Shown here piece after piece: positions 9,617 through 17,902 of a DNA stretch of 64,000 nt. The stretch covers positions 4,526,001 to 4,590,000 of the forward strand of contig NC_008577.1 of assembly GCF_000203935.1 (NCBI RefSeq), in the 5' to 3' direction. The DNA comes from Shewanella sp. ANA-3. GTDB taxonomy: Bacteria; Pseudomonadota; Gammaproteobacteria; Enterobacterales; Shewanellaceae. Numbering within the stretch: position 1 is the first letter of the stretch; each line of letters opens with the position of its first letter. The position numbers and the translations under genes are program-made. The notes beneath the pieces were generated by a model, which saw only the letters and a program-made list of their open reading frames with translations, was not told the origin of the DNA and did no database searches.

Positions 9617-9648
9617 AGCCGATAATCGATAAGGACTATCGGCTTTTT
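9617..9648 (+). terminator. Terminator after the S9 peptidase gene
   Basis: Stem agccgata (9617-9624) / tatcggct (9637-9644), then TTTT. Confidence 0.75.
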
Positions 9649-9826
9649 CATCTTCAGCGTGAGCCTTTTTTGGTATGAATTATCTGCAATTCGCGCTATT
9701 CTCCCCCACCTTGTTCTTACCCAGATAAGAACGAGTCGATTTGTACCTGAGTTCACCCATTGTACAAACTCAGTTTAGGGTGCTAGGTTTTCAGTGATAG
9801 CCGCTACTGCAGTAGTGGAGGATAAG

Positions 9827-10477
9827 ATGGCATTAAGTGAAGCAGCAGTAAAAGTACAAGCCGCCCTACAAGAACGCGGACTTGAAACCCCCATGCTACC
9901 CAATGTGTTTACGCCTGAAGAGCGTAAGGACAAGATTGAATTCCATATGAAGGAAATCCTGACGCTAATGTCACTGGATCTTTCCGACGACAGTCTTGCC
10001 GATACTCCACGCCGCATCGCCAAAATGTATGTCGACGAAATTTTCTCAGGCTTAGACTATGAGAACTTCCCGAAGATCACTGTCATTGATAACAAAATGG
10101 GCTTCGATGAGATGGTGCGCGTGCAGGATATCAGCCTGACCAGTACCTGTGAGCATCACTTAGTCACTATCGATGGCACAGCGACGATCGCTTATATTCC
10201 TCGTAAGAAAATTATCGGTTTATCAAAGATTAACCGCATAGTGCGTTTCTTCTCCCAGCGTCCACAGGTGCAAGAGCGCTTAACCCAACAAGTGTTAGTT
10301 GCCTTGCAAACCTTGCTCGAAACCAAAGACGTAGCCGTGAAAATGGATGCGGTGCATTACTGCGTCAAATCCCGCGGCGTGATGGACTCCACCAGCTCCA
10401 CCACGACCACCGCCTTAGGGGGCATTTTTAAATCTAACCCCGCCACCCGTGCCGAGTTTTTAAATCAATCCAAATAA
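9827..10477 (+). CDS. folE: GTP cyclohydrolase I
   Basis: Converts GTP to 7,8-dihydroneopterin triphosphate, the first step of tetrahydrofolate (and pterin) synthesis. Zinc and catalytic residues are visible in 'STCEHHLV' (Cys108, His110, His111) and in 'HYCVKSRG' towards the C-terminus. The frame opens at 9794, but the ATG at 9827 has a GTGGAGG upstream and gives 216 residues, close to E. coli FolE (222). Convergent with pyrE across a shared terminator. Confidence 0.96.
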   Translation: MALSEAAVKVQAALQERGLETPMLPNVFTPEERKDKIEFHMKEILTLMSLDLSDDSLADTPRRIAKMYVDEIFSGLDYENFPKITVIDNKMGFDEMVRVQDISLTSTCEHHLVTIDGTATIAYIPRKKIIGLSKINRIVRFFSQRPQVQERLTQQVLVALQTLLETKDVAVKMDAVHYCVKSRGVMDSTSSTTTTALGGIFKSNPATRAEFLNQSK

Positions 10478-10501
10478 GGTTTGGATTTAATCAGGGCATA
10501 A

Positions 10502-10540
10502 AAAAACGCTGCCATTCTTGATGAATCGCAGCGTTTTTGT
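10502..10540. terminator. Bidirectional terminator between folE and pyrE
   Basis: An 11-bp inverted repeat aaaaacgctgc / gcagcgttttt (10502-10512, 10528-10538) carries an A-tract on one side and a T-tract on the other, so it can serve both converging genes. Confidence 0.85.
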
Positions 10541-10570
10541 TTTAGCGGTTTATAACCCGCTTAAGCCTTA

Positions 10571-11218
10571 TTAGGCCTCGATGCCATACTGCTCACGGTA
10601 CTGGCTTACTGCCGCCAGTTGCGCTTCCATACCCGGTTTTTCTGACAGGTAGCTGATCAGATCCGCAAGCTTGATGATCGCCACAATACCGCAGCCAAAA
10701 TCACGCTCAACCTCTTGGATGGCCGACAGTTCGCCCTTGCCCTTCTCTTGTCTATCCAGCGCGATTAATACGCCAGCCAACTGCGCCTGATGAGCCTCGA
10801 TGATTTCCATCGACTCACGAATTGCCGTACCCGCGGTGATCACATCGTCCACCAGCATTACACGACCTTTAAGCTCGCTACCGACTAAGCTGCCACCTTC
10901 ACCGTGATCTTTTTTCTCTTTACGGTTAAAGCAATAGGGAATATCGATATCGTGGTGTTCGCACAAAGCCACCGCAGTCGTGGTCGCAATCGGAATACCT
11001 TTGTAAGCCGGGCCAAACAACAGATCGTATTCTATGCCTGAATCCACTAACGCCGCCGCGTAAAAACGTCCTAAACGCGCAAGGTCCCGTCCAGTATTGA
11101 ATAAACCCGCATTAAAGAAATAAGGACTGATACGGCCCGATTTAAGGGTAAACTCACCGAATCGCAGTACCTGACGCTCTAGGGCAAATTCAATAAACTC
11201 ACGTTGATAGGCTTTCAC
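10571..11218 (-). CDS. pyrE: Orotate phosphoribosyltransferase
   Basis: Transfers the ribose-phosphate of PRPP to orotate, giving OMP in de novo pyrimidine synthesis. 215 residues with the PRPP-binding motif '[13 protein letters not shown]' (about 120-132) and the orotate/PRPP loop '[11 protein letters not shown]' (about 103-113). Length matches E. coli PyrE (213). It lies downstream of rph, as in enterics, with a hairpin and T-run in between that suits UTP-sensitive attenuation. Confidence 0.97.
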   Translation of the reverse strand: MKAYQREFIEFALERQVLRFGEFTLKSGRISPYFFNAGLFNTGRDLARLGRFYAAALVDSGIEYDLLFGPAYKGIPIATTTAVALCEHHDIDIPYCFNRKEKKDHGEGGSLVGSELKGRVMLVDDVITAGTAIRESMEIIEAHQAQLAGVLIALDRQEKGKGELSAIQEVERDFGCGIVAIIKLADLISYLSEKPGMEAQLAAVSQYREQYGIEA

Positions 11219-11273
11219 AATCTCTCCTTACGACTTTAACGTTCTATTTTTATTGGGTTATAGCAATATTGAT

Positions 11274-11300
11274 TTAATAAAAAGCCCCATAATGGGGCTT
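11274..11300 (-). promoter_or_regulatory. Putative pyrE attenuator (intrinsic terminator between rph and pyrE)
   Basis: On the minus strand the stem agcccc / ggggct with a 5-nt loop is followed by TTTTT-A-TT. It lies about 16 bp after the rph stop and about 56 bp before pyrE. In E. coli, rph translation running close behind RNA polymerase suppresses exactly such a terminator when UTP is low. The conserved order and spacing support the same control here; the mechanism is inferred. Confidence 0.65.
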
Positions 11301-11314
11301 CTTATCAACAACAA

Positions 11315-12028
11315 TTAATTTAATGCGGCTTTCTGCACATCGACGATTTCACGAATACTGTTCTTCGCCAACCCGAGTAGTTCAATCAATTCTTCATGGC
11401 TAAACGGCTCACCTTCGGCCGTACCTTGAATTTCAATGATCTTACCGGTTTCCGTCATGACTACGTTCATATCGGTTTCAGCCGCGCTGTCTTCCACATA
11501 TTCGAGATCGCTGATCGCTTCACCGTTATAGATACCAACGCTGACCGCAGCAATCAAAAACTTCAGTGGGTTAGACTTGATAATGCCCTTACCACGCGCC
11601 CAGTTCAGCGCATCCACTAAAGCCACACAGGCACCTGTGATAGACGCAGTGCGAGTACCGCCATCGGCTTGGATCACATCACAATCGATAACGATCGTGT
11701 TTTCGCCAAGGGCTTTCATATCGACGCAAGCACGCAGTGCACGGCCAATCAGACGCTGGATCTCTTGCGTACGGCCTGATTGCTTGCCGCGAGCCGCTTC
11801 ACGGTCCATACGGCTGTGGGTTGAACGTGGCAACATACCGTATTCTGCCGTCACCCAGCCTTGTCCCTGACCTTTTAGGAAACGTGGCACACCCTCAGTA
11901 AAACTGGCGGTACAAAGTACTTTGGTTTCGCCAAACTCCACTAACACAGAACCTTCGGCGTGGGCCGTAAACTGGCGAGTGATAGTGATGGGACGTGTTT
12001 GTGCTGGCGTTCTGTTACTTGGACGCAT
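11315..12028 (-). CDS. rph: Ribonuclease PH
   Basis: Phosphorolytic 3'-5' exoribonuclease that trims tRNA 3' ends. 237 residues: '[14 protein letters not shown]' start, 'KVLCTASF', '[17 protein letters not shown]', '[15 protein letters not shown]' and '[20 protein letters not shown]', all family hallmarks, including the phosphate-binding Arg and catalytic Asp region. It appears full length and intact, unlike the frameshifted copy of E. coli K-12. Divergent from yicC and followed by pyrE. Confidence 0.96.
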
Positions 12029-12072
12029 GCGAGATTCCTGTATTCTGAGTCATTGACCGATTTTGGCTGCAT

Positions 12073-12203
12073 ATTATAGGGATTTGTGCCTGAGGATGCC
12101 ATGCCTAGGGCCATTCTCTGACAAACTCCCCATCTTTAAATGCTAGCTTAACCCCTAGCAGTATATTGTATGCCTTTAATCCTAAAGCCATTGACTCTAT
12201 AAT
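12073..12203. promoter_or_regulatory. Divergent promoters for rph-pyrE and yicC
   Basis: Plus strand: -10 tataat at 12198-12203, with tttaat (12175-12180) 17 bp before it, fits the yicC promoter. Minus strand: -10 tataat at 12078-12073 fits rph; no strong -35 is seen for it. Confidence 0.5.
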
Positions 12204-12242
12204 CGCCTATCAATATGACGATTCAACCATTAGGACAATCCC

Positions 12243-13106
12243 ATGATCCAAAGCATGACAGCCTACGCTCGCATCGAGCACAAAGCACAATGGGGCACCG
12301 CCTCTTGGGAAATTCGCTCAGTCAACCAGCGTTACCTCGAAACTTACCTACGTCTGCCAGAACAGTTCCGCAGCTTCGAACCCGTACTGCGCGACCGTCT
12401 GCGTAAACGTTTAAGCCGCGGTAAAGTCGAGGTCAATTTACGCTATGAGTTAGCCGACAACAGCAATAACGAACTCAAATTAAACCAAGGGTTAGCCAAG
12501 CAGTTGCTCGACGCCGCCAGCTGGTTAAAACAAGAAGCCGGCCAAGGCGAAGTGAGCCTGACTGACATTTTGCGCTGGCCAGGCGTGCTCTCAAGCTCAG
12601 AGCAAGATATGGATGCCATTGGCGCCGAGCTATTAACGGCTTTCGATTTAGCAATAGACCAGTTTATCGAAGCCCGTGGCCGTGAAGGTGCAGCGATTAA
12701 AGAAATGTTGTTAAGCCGTTTAGAAGGCGTCGAAGAACAAATCGCTATCGTGCGCGAACACATGCCTAAAGTGATGGAATATCAACGCGATAAACTCACC
12801 AATCGCCTCGCTGAAATCAAAGGCGAACTCGACCCCGCCCGCATCGAGCAGGAGATGATCCTGTTAGCACAAAAACAAGATGTGGCCGAAGAGATGGATA
12901 GACTCGAAGCCCATGTCACCGAAGCGCGCCGCATCCTCAAAAAAGGCGGCAGCGAAGGCCGTCGCTTAGATTTTATGATGCAGGAATTTAACCGCGAATC
13001 TAACACCCTCGCCTCAAAATCCATCAGCACAGAAATCACCGCCGCCGCCGTCGAGCTCAAAGTACTCATCGAACAAATGCGCGAGCAGATCCAGAATGTG
13101 GAATGA
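12243..13106 (+). CDS. yicC: YicC family endoribonuclease; 3' end rebuilt by the island
   Basis: 287 residues. An N-terminal YicC domain ('MIQSMTAYAR', 'SVNQRYLETYLRLPE') is followed by a C-terminal DUF1732 domain ('RRLDFMMQEFNRESNTLASKS', ending 'IQNVE'). E. coli YicC is an endoribonuclease implicated in small-RNA decay. The gene remains complete. However, its last codons from about 13085 seem to come from the inserted island: a remnant encoding the same QIQNVE ending with different third positions lies at 36781-36801, at the other island end. Divergent from rph, as in E. coli. Confidence 0.93.
   Translation: MIQSMTAYARIEHKAQWGTASWEIRSVNQRYLETYLRLPEQFRSFEPVLRDRLRKRLSRGKVEVNLRYELADNSNNELKLNQGLAKQLLDAASWLKQEAGQGEVSLTDILRWPGVLSSSEQDMDAIGAELLTAFDLAIDQFIEARGREGAAIKEMLLSRLEGVEEQIAIVREHMPKVMEYQRDKLTNRLAEIKGELDPARIEQEMILLAQKQDVAEEMDRLEAHVTEARRILKKGGSEGRRLDFMMQEFNRESNTLASKSISTEITAAAVELKVLIEQMREQIQNVE
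13085..13106 (+). other. attL, overlapping the end of yicC
   Basis: The core gcagatcca is followed by codons for Q-N-V-E-stop. Compared with attR (36780-36801), every difference up to the stop codon is a third-position synonymous change (cag/caa, aat/aac, gtg/gtc, tga/tag), as expected of an att site that preserves its target gene. Confidence 0.82.
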
Positions 13107-13144
13107 TGTTTTAGCCTGATTGCCATTGTTTAAAATAACCAATT

Positions 13145-13175
13145 AAACCCAGCACTTGCTGGGTTTAATGTTTTT
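13145..13175 (+). terminator. Terminator after the rebuilt yicC end
   Basis: A 9-bp stem aaacccagc / gctgggttt with a 4-nt loop, then aatgttttt. It lies on the island side of attL, so the island seems to bring its own terminator for yicC. Confidence 0.75.
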
Positions 13176-13210
13176 ACAGGTTCGAGTTTGTTTGCTATTG
13201 TAAGCTATGA

Positions 13211-13275
13211 AGTGGTTACTAAAATGGTTACTAAATCATTCAAGTAACCACTTTATATAGGTTTAGTAACCACTT
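13211..13275. repeat. Integrase arm-type repeats at the left end
   Basis: Four copies of the motif tggttact / agtaacca lie in 65 bp: two direct (13213-13220, 13225-13232) and two inverted (within 13243-13252 and 13265-13274). The two inverted copies and the first direct copy share the 10-mer agtggttact/agtaaccact. They precede the integrase ATG, so they may both bind integrase during recombination and autoregulate it. Confidence 0.7.
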
Positions 13276-13287
13276 GAGTCCAACAGC

Positions 13288-14502
13288 ATGAATGATAAGC
13301 AGATCAAAGCATTTATCCGCAGCAAGACAGCTACTCGTAAATTAGTAGACGATGGGCTTTATATTCGGGTGCAGACAGAAGGCAAAGCGAGCTGGGAGTT
13401 AAGGTATACCTCAAACGGCAAGCGTCGATTCATGACCCTAGAAGGTGGTCAGTATCCACACATGTCTCTAGCAGATGCTAGAGCTGCTGCTGCCATATTA
13501 AAGCAATCAATTAGTAAGGGAGGTGATCCTCTAGCTGAAAGAGCGAAAATTGGCCAAGAGAAAATTCAAACCGTAGATGACCTCTTCAATGATTGGTTTG
13601 TCGATGCAAAAAAACGACTTAAGCACAGTGAAATCCCACTAAGAATCTATACAAAAGAAGTCCAACCTTATATTGGCCGCTTGCAAATTAAGGATGTAAC
13701 ACCCCTTGATATTAGAAACATCATCCAAAAGGTCGCCCATAGTAATCGCCCCACTACAGCTAATGACACGCTGCTTCATTGCAAAAAGCTATTTACTCAT
13801 GCTTGCAAGCTTGGCTTAAAAGATGGTAACCCCGCGAGCCACTTTAAACCAGCAGATGCTGGTGGCGTGGAGAAAAGCAGAGAAAGAGCATTGTCAGTTG
13901 AAGAACTGAAACAGTTTTTTAGTGTCGCAAAAGACAACATAAGCAGTTTTGGTCGGGACAACTACCTAGCCTCAGCTTTGTTAGTTTGCTTAGGGGTGAG
14001 AAAAGGCGAACTCTTGAAATTAACTTGGCAAGAAATAGATCTGAATTTGAAGTTATGGAAACTACCACAACCAAGGACAAAAAGCTCCAAAGCAATATCA
14101 ATCCCACTTCCTGATTCTGTCGTTGAATGGTTTGAAGAGTTACAGATCAGAGCTTGTGGTTCGGACTATGTATTTCCAAATCGCAAAGCAAGCAAAAAGC
14201 CACATGTCTCAGGTGATACCCTGAATCGGGCTGTAGCCTCACTCTTTGGACATGACTCAAGCAAAACCAGACAACCCATTAATCGTATGGGAGAAATACC
14301 TTACTTCACTATTCATGATTTCCGACGTACTTGCAGAAGTCTACTCGCTAAGCAAGGAGTCCCATCTCATATTGCCGAGCGTTGCCTTAACCACAAAATC
14401 AAGGGCGTTGAAGGCATTTATGACCGTTACGATTACTTTGATGAACGTCTAGATGCTCTCAACTCAGTAGCAAATCTCATAGCCCCGATAGTTAACTGTT
14501 AG
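13288..14502 (+). CDS. int: Tyrosine-type site-specific integrase (P4-type, yicC-specific)
   Basis: 404 residues. An N-terminal DUF4102-like arm-binding domain (about 1-90, 'GLYIRVQTEGKASWELRY', 'GGQYPHMSLADARA') is followed by a core-binding domain (about 95-190) and a catalytic domain. Catalytic residues: Arg near 236 in 'GVRKGELL', 'HDFRRT' near 343-348 and the nucleophile Tyr near 378 in 'GIYDRY'. It would cut and rejoin DNA at the yicC 3' end. Integrase beside attL is the standard layout. More A/T-rich than the core genes to its left. Confidence 0.93.
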   Translation: MNDKQIKAFIRSKTATRKLVDDGLYIRVQTEGKASWELRYTSNGKRRFMTLEGGQYPHMSLADARAAAAILKQSISKGGDPLAERAKIGQEKIQTVDDLFNDWFVDAKKRLKHSEIPLRIYTKEVQPYIGRLQIKDVTPLDIRNIIQKVAHSNRPTTANDTLLHCKKLFTHACKLGLKDGNPASHFKPADAGGVEKSRERALSVEELKQFFSVAKDNISSFGRDNYLASALLVCLGVRKGELLKLTWQEIDLNLKLWKLPQPRTKSSKAISIPLPDSVVEWFEELQIRACGSDYVFPNRKASKKPHVSGDTLNRAVASLFGHDSSKTRQPINRMGEIPYFTIHDFRRTCRSLLAKQGVPSHIAERCLNHKIKGVEGIYDRYDYFDERLDALNSVANLIAPIVNC

Positions 14503-14572
14503 AAATAATAAACGCATATTTAGTCTAGTACTTCCTATAAGAGCAAAATCAACAATTCAGGTTTCAATAAAT

Positions 14573-15397
14573 ATGAATCTTCCTAAAAGCGAGATATTGT
14601 CACAAATTGATGACATAAAAAGAATGCTACTACCAGAAATGCTCCCTTATAAATTGCATGCGTTAGGTATACCAATGCCTGTTGGCGAAAATAATGCACT
14701 TTACCGATTACATGTTGCTAATTATAAAGGGCTTGAATTATTGAAGGTTTTAGAAGGTCGAATACCAAAATGCCTTAGAAATGGAAGCCCAGAATCTGTT
14801 GTTATAAATGATGTTTCTTATCAGACTGAGATTTCTATCCTGAAAGACCATTTGAATACCATAGGAAGACAACTAAAGGAATTGCAGTTATCCCTCAATC
14901 CCAATGAAGGGAAGGATTTCAAATGGAATCTATTCTATAACATCATAGAAACGGCAATATTGACTGGGTATTTTGCTGGTGCTCATGACATGAAAACCCC
15001 CACTGAACGGCACGCAAATTCAGGATTTATTCAAAAAGTGTTAATCCCTCAAGCCGGTGGTAAGAAAACTGCAACCAGAACCATTCCAGTTCAAAATTTG
15101 ATTACCGCTATGGCAGACTTTGTAATGATGGGTGATATTGACGGAAAGGTCACCAAGTCCGCACTTGTTGATAGTATTTTCAATACAATCAAAGATTTTT
15201 CAAAAAAAGGTAATAATCTAGACCTTCCTGCACTAATAGTATTTCCAGAGCGCTTCCCTTCATCCAAATTTATCAATAAGTACCTTAAAGGTTATGATTT
15301 TTCCAAATCAAAGGGCATGAGTAAAGTTAGTACAGAAAGATTAAAAGAGTTAATCCAAACTAAGTTTACCACATCAACAATAAAAAAATATATTTGA
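14573..15397 (+). CDS. Uncharacterised island protein (274 aa)
   Basis: Not recognised. No signal peptide, transmembrane helix or clear catalytic motif. The N-terminal half is helical and charged, with possible coiled coil around 'TEISILKDHLNTIGRQLKELQ' (roughly 90-115). A lysine-rich stretch and two 'FPERFPSSKF'-like aromatic segments lie near the C-terminus. It follows int by 70 bp on the same strand, in the module usually concerned with mobility. Its low G+C matches int and zor. Could be a regulator or accessory factor; this is speculation. Confidence 0.6.
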   Translation: MNLPKSEILSQIDDIKRMLLPEMLPYKLHALGIPMPVGENNALYRLHVANYKGLELLKVLEGRIPKCLRNGSPESVVINDVSYQTEISILKDHLNTIGRQLKELQLSLNPNEGKDFKWNLFYNIIETAILTGYFAGAHDMKTPTERHANSGFIQKVLIPQAGGKKTATRTIPVQNLITAMADFVMMGDIDGKVTKSALVDSIFNTIKDFSKKGNNLDLPALIVFPERFPSSKFINKYLKGYDFSKSKGMSKVSTERLKELIQTKFTTSTIKKYI

Positions 15398-15509
15398 TGA
15401 ATATCAATATCTTACAAAAAGAAATACCCCCCTCAACTATGTAGAAGCACTTTTTAAGAATACATCATTAGCCATAATCACTCCCGAACAACATTGAACG
15501 GGAGTGAGC

Positions 15510-15731
15510 ATGAACTCATTAAATAAACCATCTACAGACCGTATCGTTCGTGAAGCGGAACGTAAATCAATCACCTCAATTTCACGTACCACTGCATGGT
15601 CACTTGAGCGCAGAGGTCTTTTCCCCAAACGCAGGCAGCTCTATCCACAGAGTACTTCAGTCGGCTGGCTGTTATCTGAACTAACAGAATGGGTTGCTTC
15701 TCGCCAGACAGTCGAAGATGGGAAGTACTAA
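15510..15731 (+). CDS. AlpA-like MerR/HTH small regulator (copy 1)
   Basis: 73 residues with the AlpA layout: 'DRIVREAERKSITSISRTTAWSLERRGLFP' (helix-turn-helix) then 'SVGWLLSELTEWVASR', the standard C-terminal AlpA motif. Proteins of this class act as excisionases or activators of integrase genes in P4-like and related islands. A GTG at 15504 is in frame; the ATG at 15510 is preferred because GGGAG lies just upstream. Its stop overlaps the next start (TAATG), implying coupled translation. Confidence 0.8.
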   Translation: MNSLNKPSTDRIVREAERKSITSISRTTAWSLERRGLFPKRRQLYPQSTSVGWLLSELTEWVASRQTVEDGKY

Positions 15732-15937
15732 TGCAAACATCCAATACCGATCACTTAGCTCATTTTATTGATGAATATCGTGTCGTTAGAAAGCCAGAAA
15801 TCCAGCGGTTGCTTGGCATTAGCCGCTCAACCTTGGGGCGAAGAATTAAAGCAGGGACATTTCCCAAACCAGCCTCAATTGAGAATGGACGATCATGCTG
15901 GCTATTCAAAGATGTGCGTGAGTGGCTATTAAAGTGA
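15731..15937 (+). CDS. AlpA-like small regulator (copy 2)
   Basis: 68 residues: 'VVRKPEIQRLLGISRSTLGRRIKAGTFPKP' is a helix-turn-helix and 'CWLFKDVREWLLK' the typical AlpA ending. The ATG lies in the TAATG overlap with copy 1. A terminator follows at once, so the pair forms a small operon. Two adjacent AlpA-like genes suggest one recombination directionality factor and one transcriptional regulator; which is which cannot be told. Confidence 0.78.
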   Translation: MQTSNTDHLAHFIDEYRVVRKPEIQRLLGISRSTLGRRIKAGTFPKPASIENGRSCWLFKDVREWLLK

Positions 15938-15960
15938 ATGAGCACGCTACTTTCTGGTGT

Positions 15961-15986
15961 AAAGCAGGCTTCGCCTGCTTTTTTTA
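15961..15986 (+). terminator. Terminator after the AlpA-like pair
   Basis: A perfect 9-bp stem aaagcaggc / gcctgcttt with a TTC loop and a T-run. Confidence 0.9.
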
Positions 15987-15990
15987 ACGA

Positions 15991-16159
15991 GTGTAGTGAC
16001 GCAGTTTGACGCACTACACCTATAAATCAAAACCGACTGAAAAGCCTTAAACCCCCTGAGAGCTCAATCGAACACTATCGATCAAGCCCGATAAATCGGC
16101 GGATATTAAATAATATATGGCCGTCTGTTTTCAGTATGTCAAAAATAGAAGGTTAAACG
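15991..16159. other. Repeat-bearing region before the replication-type gene: possible origin
   Basis: Inverted arms gtgtagtg (15991-15998) and cactacac (16012-16019) enclose two direct copies of tgacgca exactly 10 bp apart (15997, 16007). An A/T-rich stretch (16105-16125) follows, then the YagK/YfjJ gene. Hairpin plus iteron-like repeats plus A/T-rich DNA next to a Rep-like gene suggests an origin or nick site. Inference only. Confidence 0.4.
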
Positions 16160-16978
16160 ATGTTCTGTATCAACAAGCATAATTCAATATTAATGATGTA
16201 TAAGGATCATGCTTACCATGTCTACAAACCTCTAGCACAGGGACTAAAGCCACAACTTGTGGAGAAAATCATTTCCAGCTGTGAAGTCATGTTAAGTCAC
16301 TACAGTAAAGTCATGGTGATTAGAATCGATTTACACCCACAGCAGTATTCTGCTGATAACAATCTAATTAATCAGTTCCTTAAGCAACAGGCCAATGCGC
16401 TATCTCAGCAATACAAATGTAAGGTGCAATACCTATGTGCTAGAGAGCGACATCACTCTGAAATACAACACTATCATGTCGCCCTTATGCTCAGTGGACA
16501 TAAAATTAACTATCCACACAAACTGTTAAGTCAGCTTAAATCACAATGGGAGCGAACTGGTGGAACAGCGTCATTAGTCGATAATCCTTTCAACATAATG
16601 TGTCGTGGGAATAAGCCCTCACTCAAGCATGCTATTTACCGTCTCAGTTACTTTGCCAAAACAGTGACAAAGGAGATCGGTATCAAAGCACGTTCGTTTC
16701 TGAGCAATAAAATCCAACCAGCAGTATCATTTGACGATAGTAAAGATACGCTCTTGGTTGACCCTTTTATTACGGCTCAAATCAATCAGCGCAGAGTAAA
16801 AGCCCAGCATGCTGAGAGCACGATAAGAGAGGCCGTTAAATCCATCAAGCCTGCCTTTGCTTGGTTTACCGAAAGAAGCCATGCCCAGCAACTGAAAGAA
16901 TCTATTCTGACTCGGACATCCAGTTTACAACACCTTGTAGATCCACTTTGTAGTGGATCACACCTAAGAACCCCTTGA
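16160..16978 (+). CDS. YagK/YfjJ (inovirus Gp2-like) domain protein, probable HUH-type replication initiator
   Basis: 272 residues. The central region carries 'CARERHHSEIQHYHVALMLSG', whose H104-Y-H106 fits the HUH metal-binding motif. Further on, 'KHAIYRLSYFAK' (about 156-167) offers tyrosines in the position of a relaxase/Rep nucleophile. The family (Inovirus Gp2, also YagK/YfjJ of prophage-like elements) is common on P4-like islands. It would nick one strand to start rolling-circle replication; this is inferred from motif resemblance. The C-terminal 70 residues are basic and unrelated. Confidence 0.7.
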   Translation: MFCINKHNSILMMYKDHAYHVYKPLAQGLKPQLVEKIISSCEVMLSHYSKVMVIRIDLHPQQYSADNNLINQFLKQQANALSQQYKCKVQYLCARERHHSEIQHYHVALMLSGHKINYPHKLLSQLKSQWERTGGTASLVDNPFNIMCRGNKPSLKHAIYRLSYFAKTVTKEIGIKARSFLSNKIQPAVSFDDSKDTLLVDPFITAQINQRRVKAQHAESTIREAVKSIKPAFAWFTERSHAQQLKESILTRTSSLQHLVDPLCSGSHLRTP

Positions 16979-17167
16979 ACCGATAAAAACTCAAGATCCA
17001 TTAATGGCAATTGATCCACCTGCAAAGGGGGTTGAAACACACTCAAACACAGAAAAACGAAGGGCTTGAGGCGTTTATCTGCGATGTTGATGGCGCTAAC
17101 TAAAAACGTTCCTCAAAATGCAAAACAAAGCCCATGAACCGAAGCAGATCCAACCATTACAGATCCA
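16940..17167. repeat. Cluster of GATCCA repeats
   Basis: An inverted pair gatccact / agtggatc (16940-16959) ends the replication-type gene. Direct copies of gatcca follow at 16995, 17013, 17147 and 17162. The non-coding 16979-17195 interval holds no gene. May be protein-binding iterons or an origin element; may also be chance. Confidence 0.4.
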
Positions 17168-17195
17168 CGCTTGTTGATCAAAAGAAGGAATAACC

Positions 17196-17846
17196 ATGAG
17201 CCGATTTGATTTAGAAACACTACCACGTTGCGGAGCAAAGACTCGCAGTGGTAAACCTTGCCAGCGTTATGGCAATAAAGCCAATGGCCGCTGTAAGCTC
17301 CATGGCGGCCGATCTACCGGAGCCAAAACAAAAGAGGGAAAATTAGTCGTAAGAGCGAATGCACTTGTTAATGCTTTTATGTGGCATTTCTATAAACGCC
17401 TTGACCTAAAAATAAAACAGATAGATATAGAAAACGCTCTCAATGCTTATTGGCGGTTGATAGAGCTTAGTGAAATGCAAACTCGCAACTTAGATGAAGT
17501 TATCGAAATTGTTCGTCAATATCGATTTGAGCTAGAAACCGTTAAATACTATATTGCTGAATATGATGGACCAGAGGCACTGCTTTTGATCCAGTCCGCA
17601 CTGGATCATTACTATAAAGACACCGCTGCTGAACACCTCAAATTCCATATCTACTCGGCAGTCTTCCCAACTCCTTATTTCAATAGATTAAGCGGCTCTC
17701 ATGCGGAGTTAGCACATGAAATGAGGATATTTTCTAAAACTGAACGGAAAAAGGGTTTTGGTTACACAGCCCGAATGCCAATGGACCCAGTCCAAAAAGT
17801 GCTCAACAAATACTTAAAGAAGCTCAAAACATCCAATAAAAGCTAA
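17196..17846 (+). CDS. HGG-motif zinc-type protein of mobile elements
   Basis: 216 residues. The N-terminus has 'RCGAKTRSGKPCQRYGNKA' and 'GRCKLHGGRSTGAKT', giving a likely metal site (Cys12, Cys22, Cys33, His36); the HGGxTG motif is common in small phage- and island-encoded proteins. The remainder is helical with no recognised domain. A good GAAGGA precedes the ATG. Function is unknown; DNA binding is plausible from the basic zinc-like head. Confidence 0.65.
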   Translation: MSRFDLETLPRCGAKTRSGKPCQRYGNKANGRCKLHGGRSTGAKTKEGKLVVRANALVNAFMWHFYKRLDLKIKQIDIENALNAYWRLIELSEMQTRNLDEVIEIVRQYRFELETVKYYIAEYDGPEALLLIQSALDHYYKDTAAEHLKFHIYSAVFPTPYFNRLSGSHAELAHEMRIFSKTERKKGFGYTARMPMDPVQKVLNKYLKKLKTSNKS

Positions 17847-17902
17847 TTAATCCTCATACCTTAACGTGACATCCGCGATTGAAGTCACTGCATGTAATGG
17901 GC

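Noticed and set aside
13214-13235. 22-bp direct repeat (with 36689-36710) as the attachment core
   Set aside because: Both copies lie inside the island, about 120 and 70 bp from the yicC-derived att halves, and consist of the repeated integrase-site motif. They fit arm sites, not the crossover core.
13106-13290. tRNA gene as the island target
   Set aside because: No cloverleaf-like sequence is present at either end; the target is the yicC coding end.
17142-17153. A third copy of the attR core context as a nested island boundary
   Set aside because: It is only a 12-mer in a non-coding gap, without a yicC reading frame around it or an integrase nearby; chance or a binding site is likelier.
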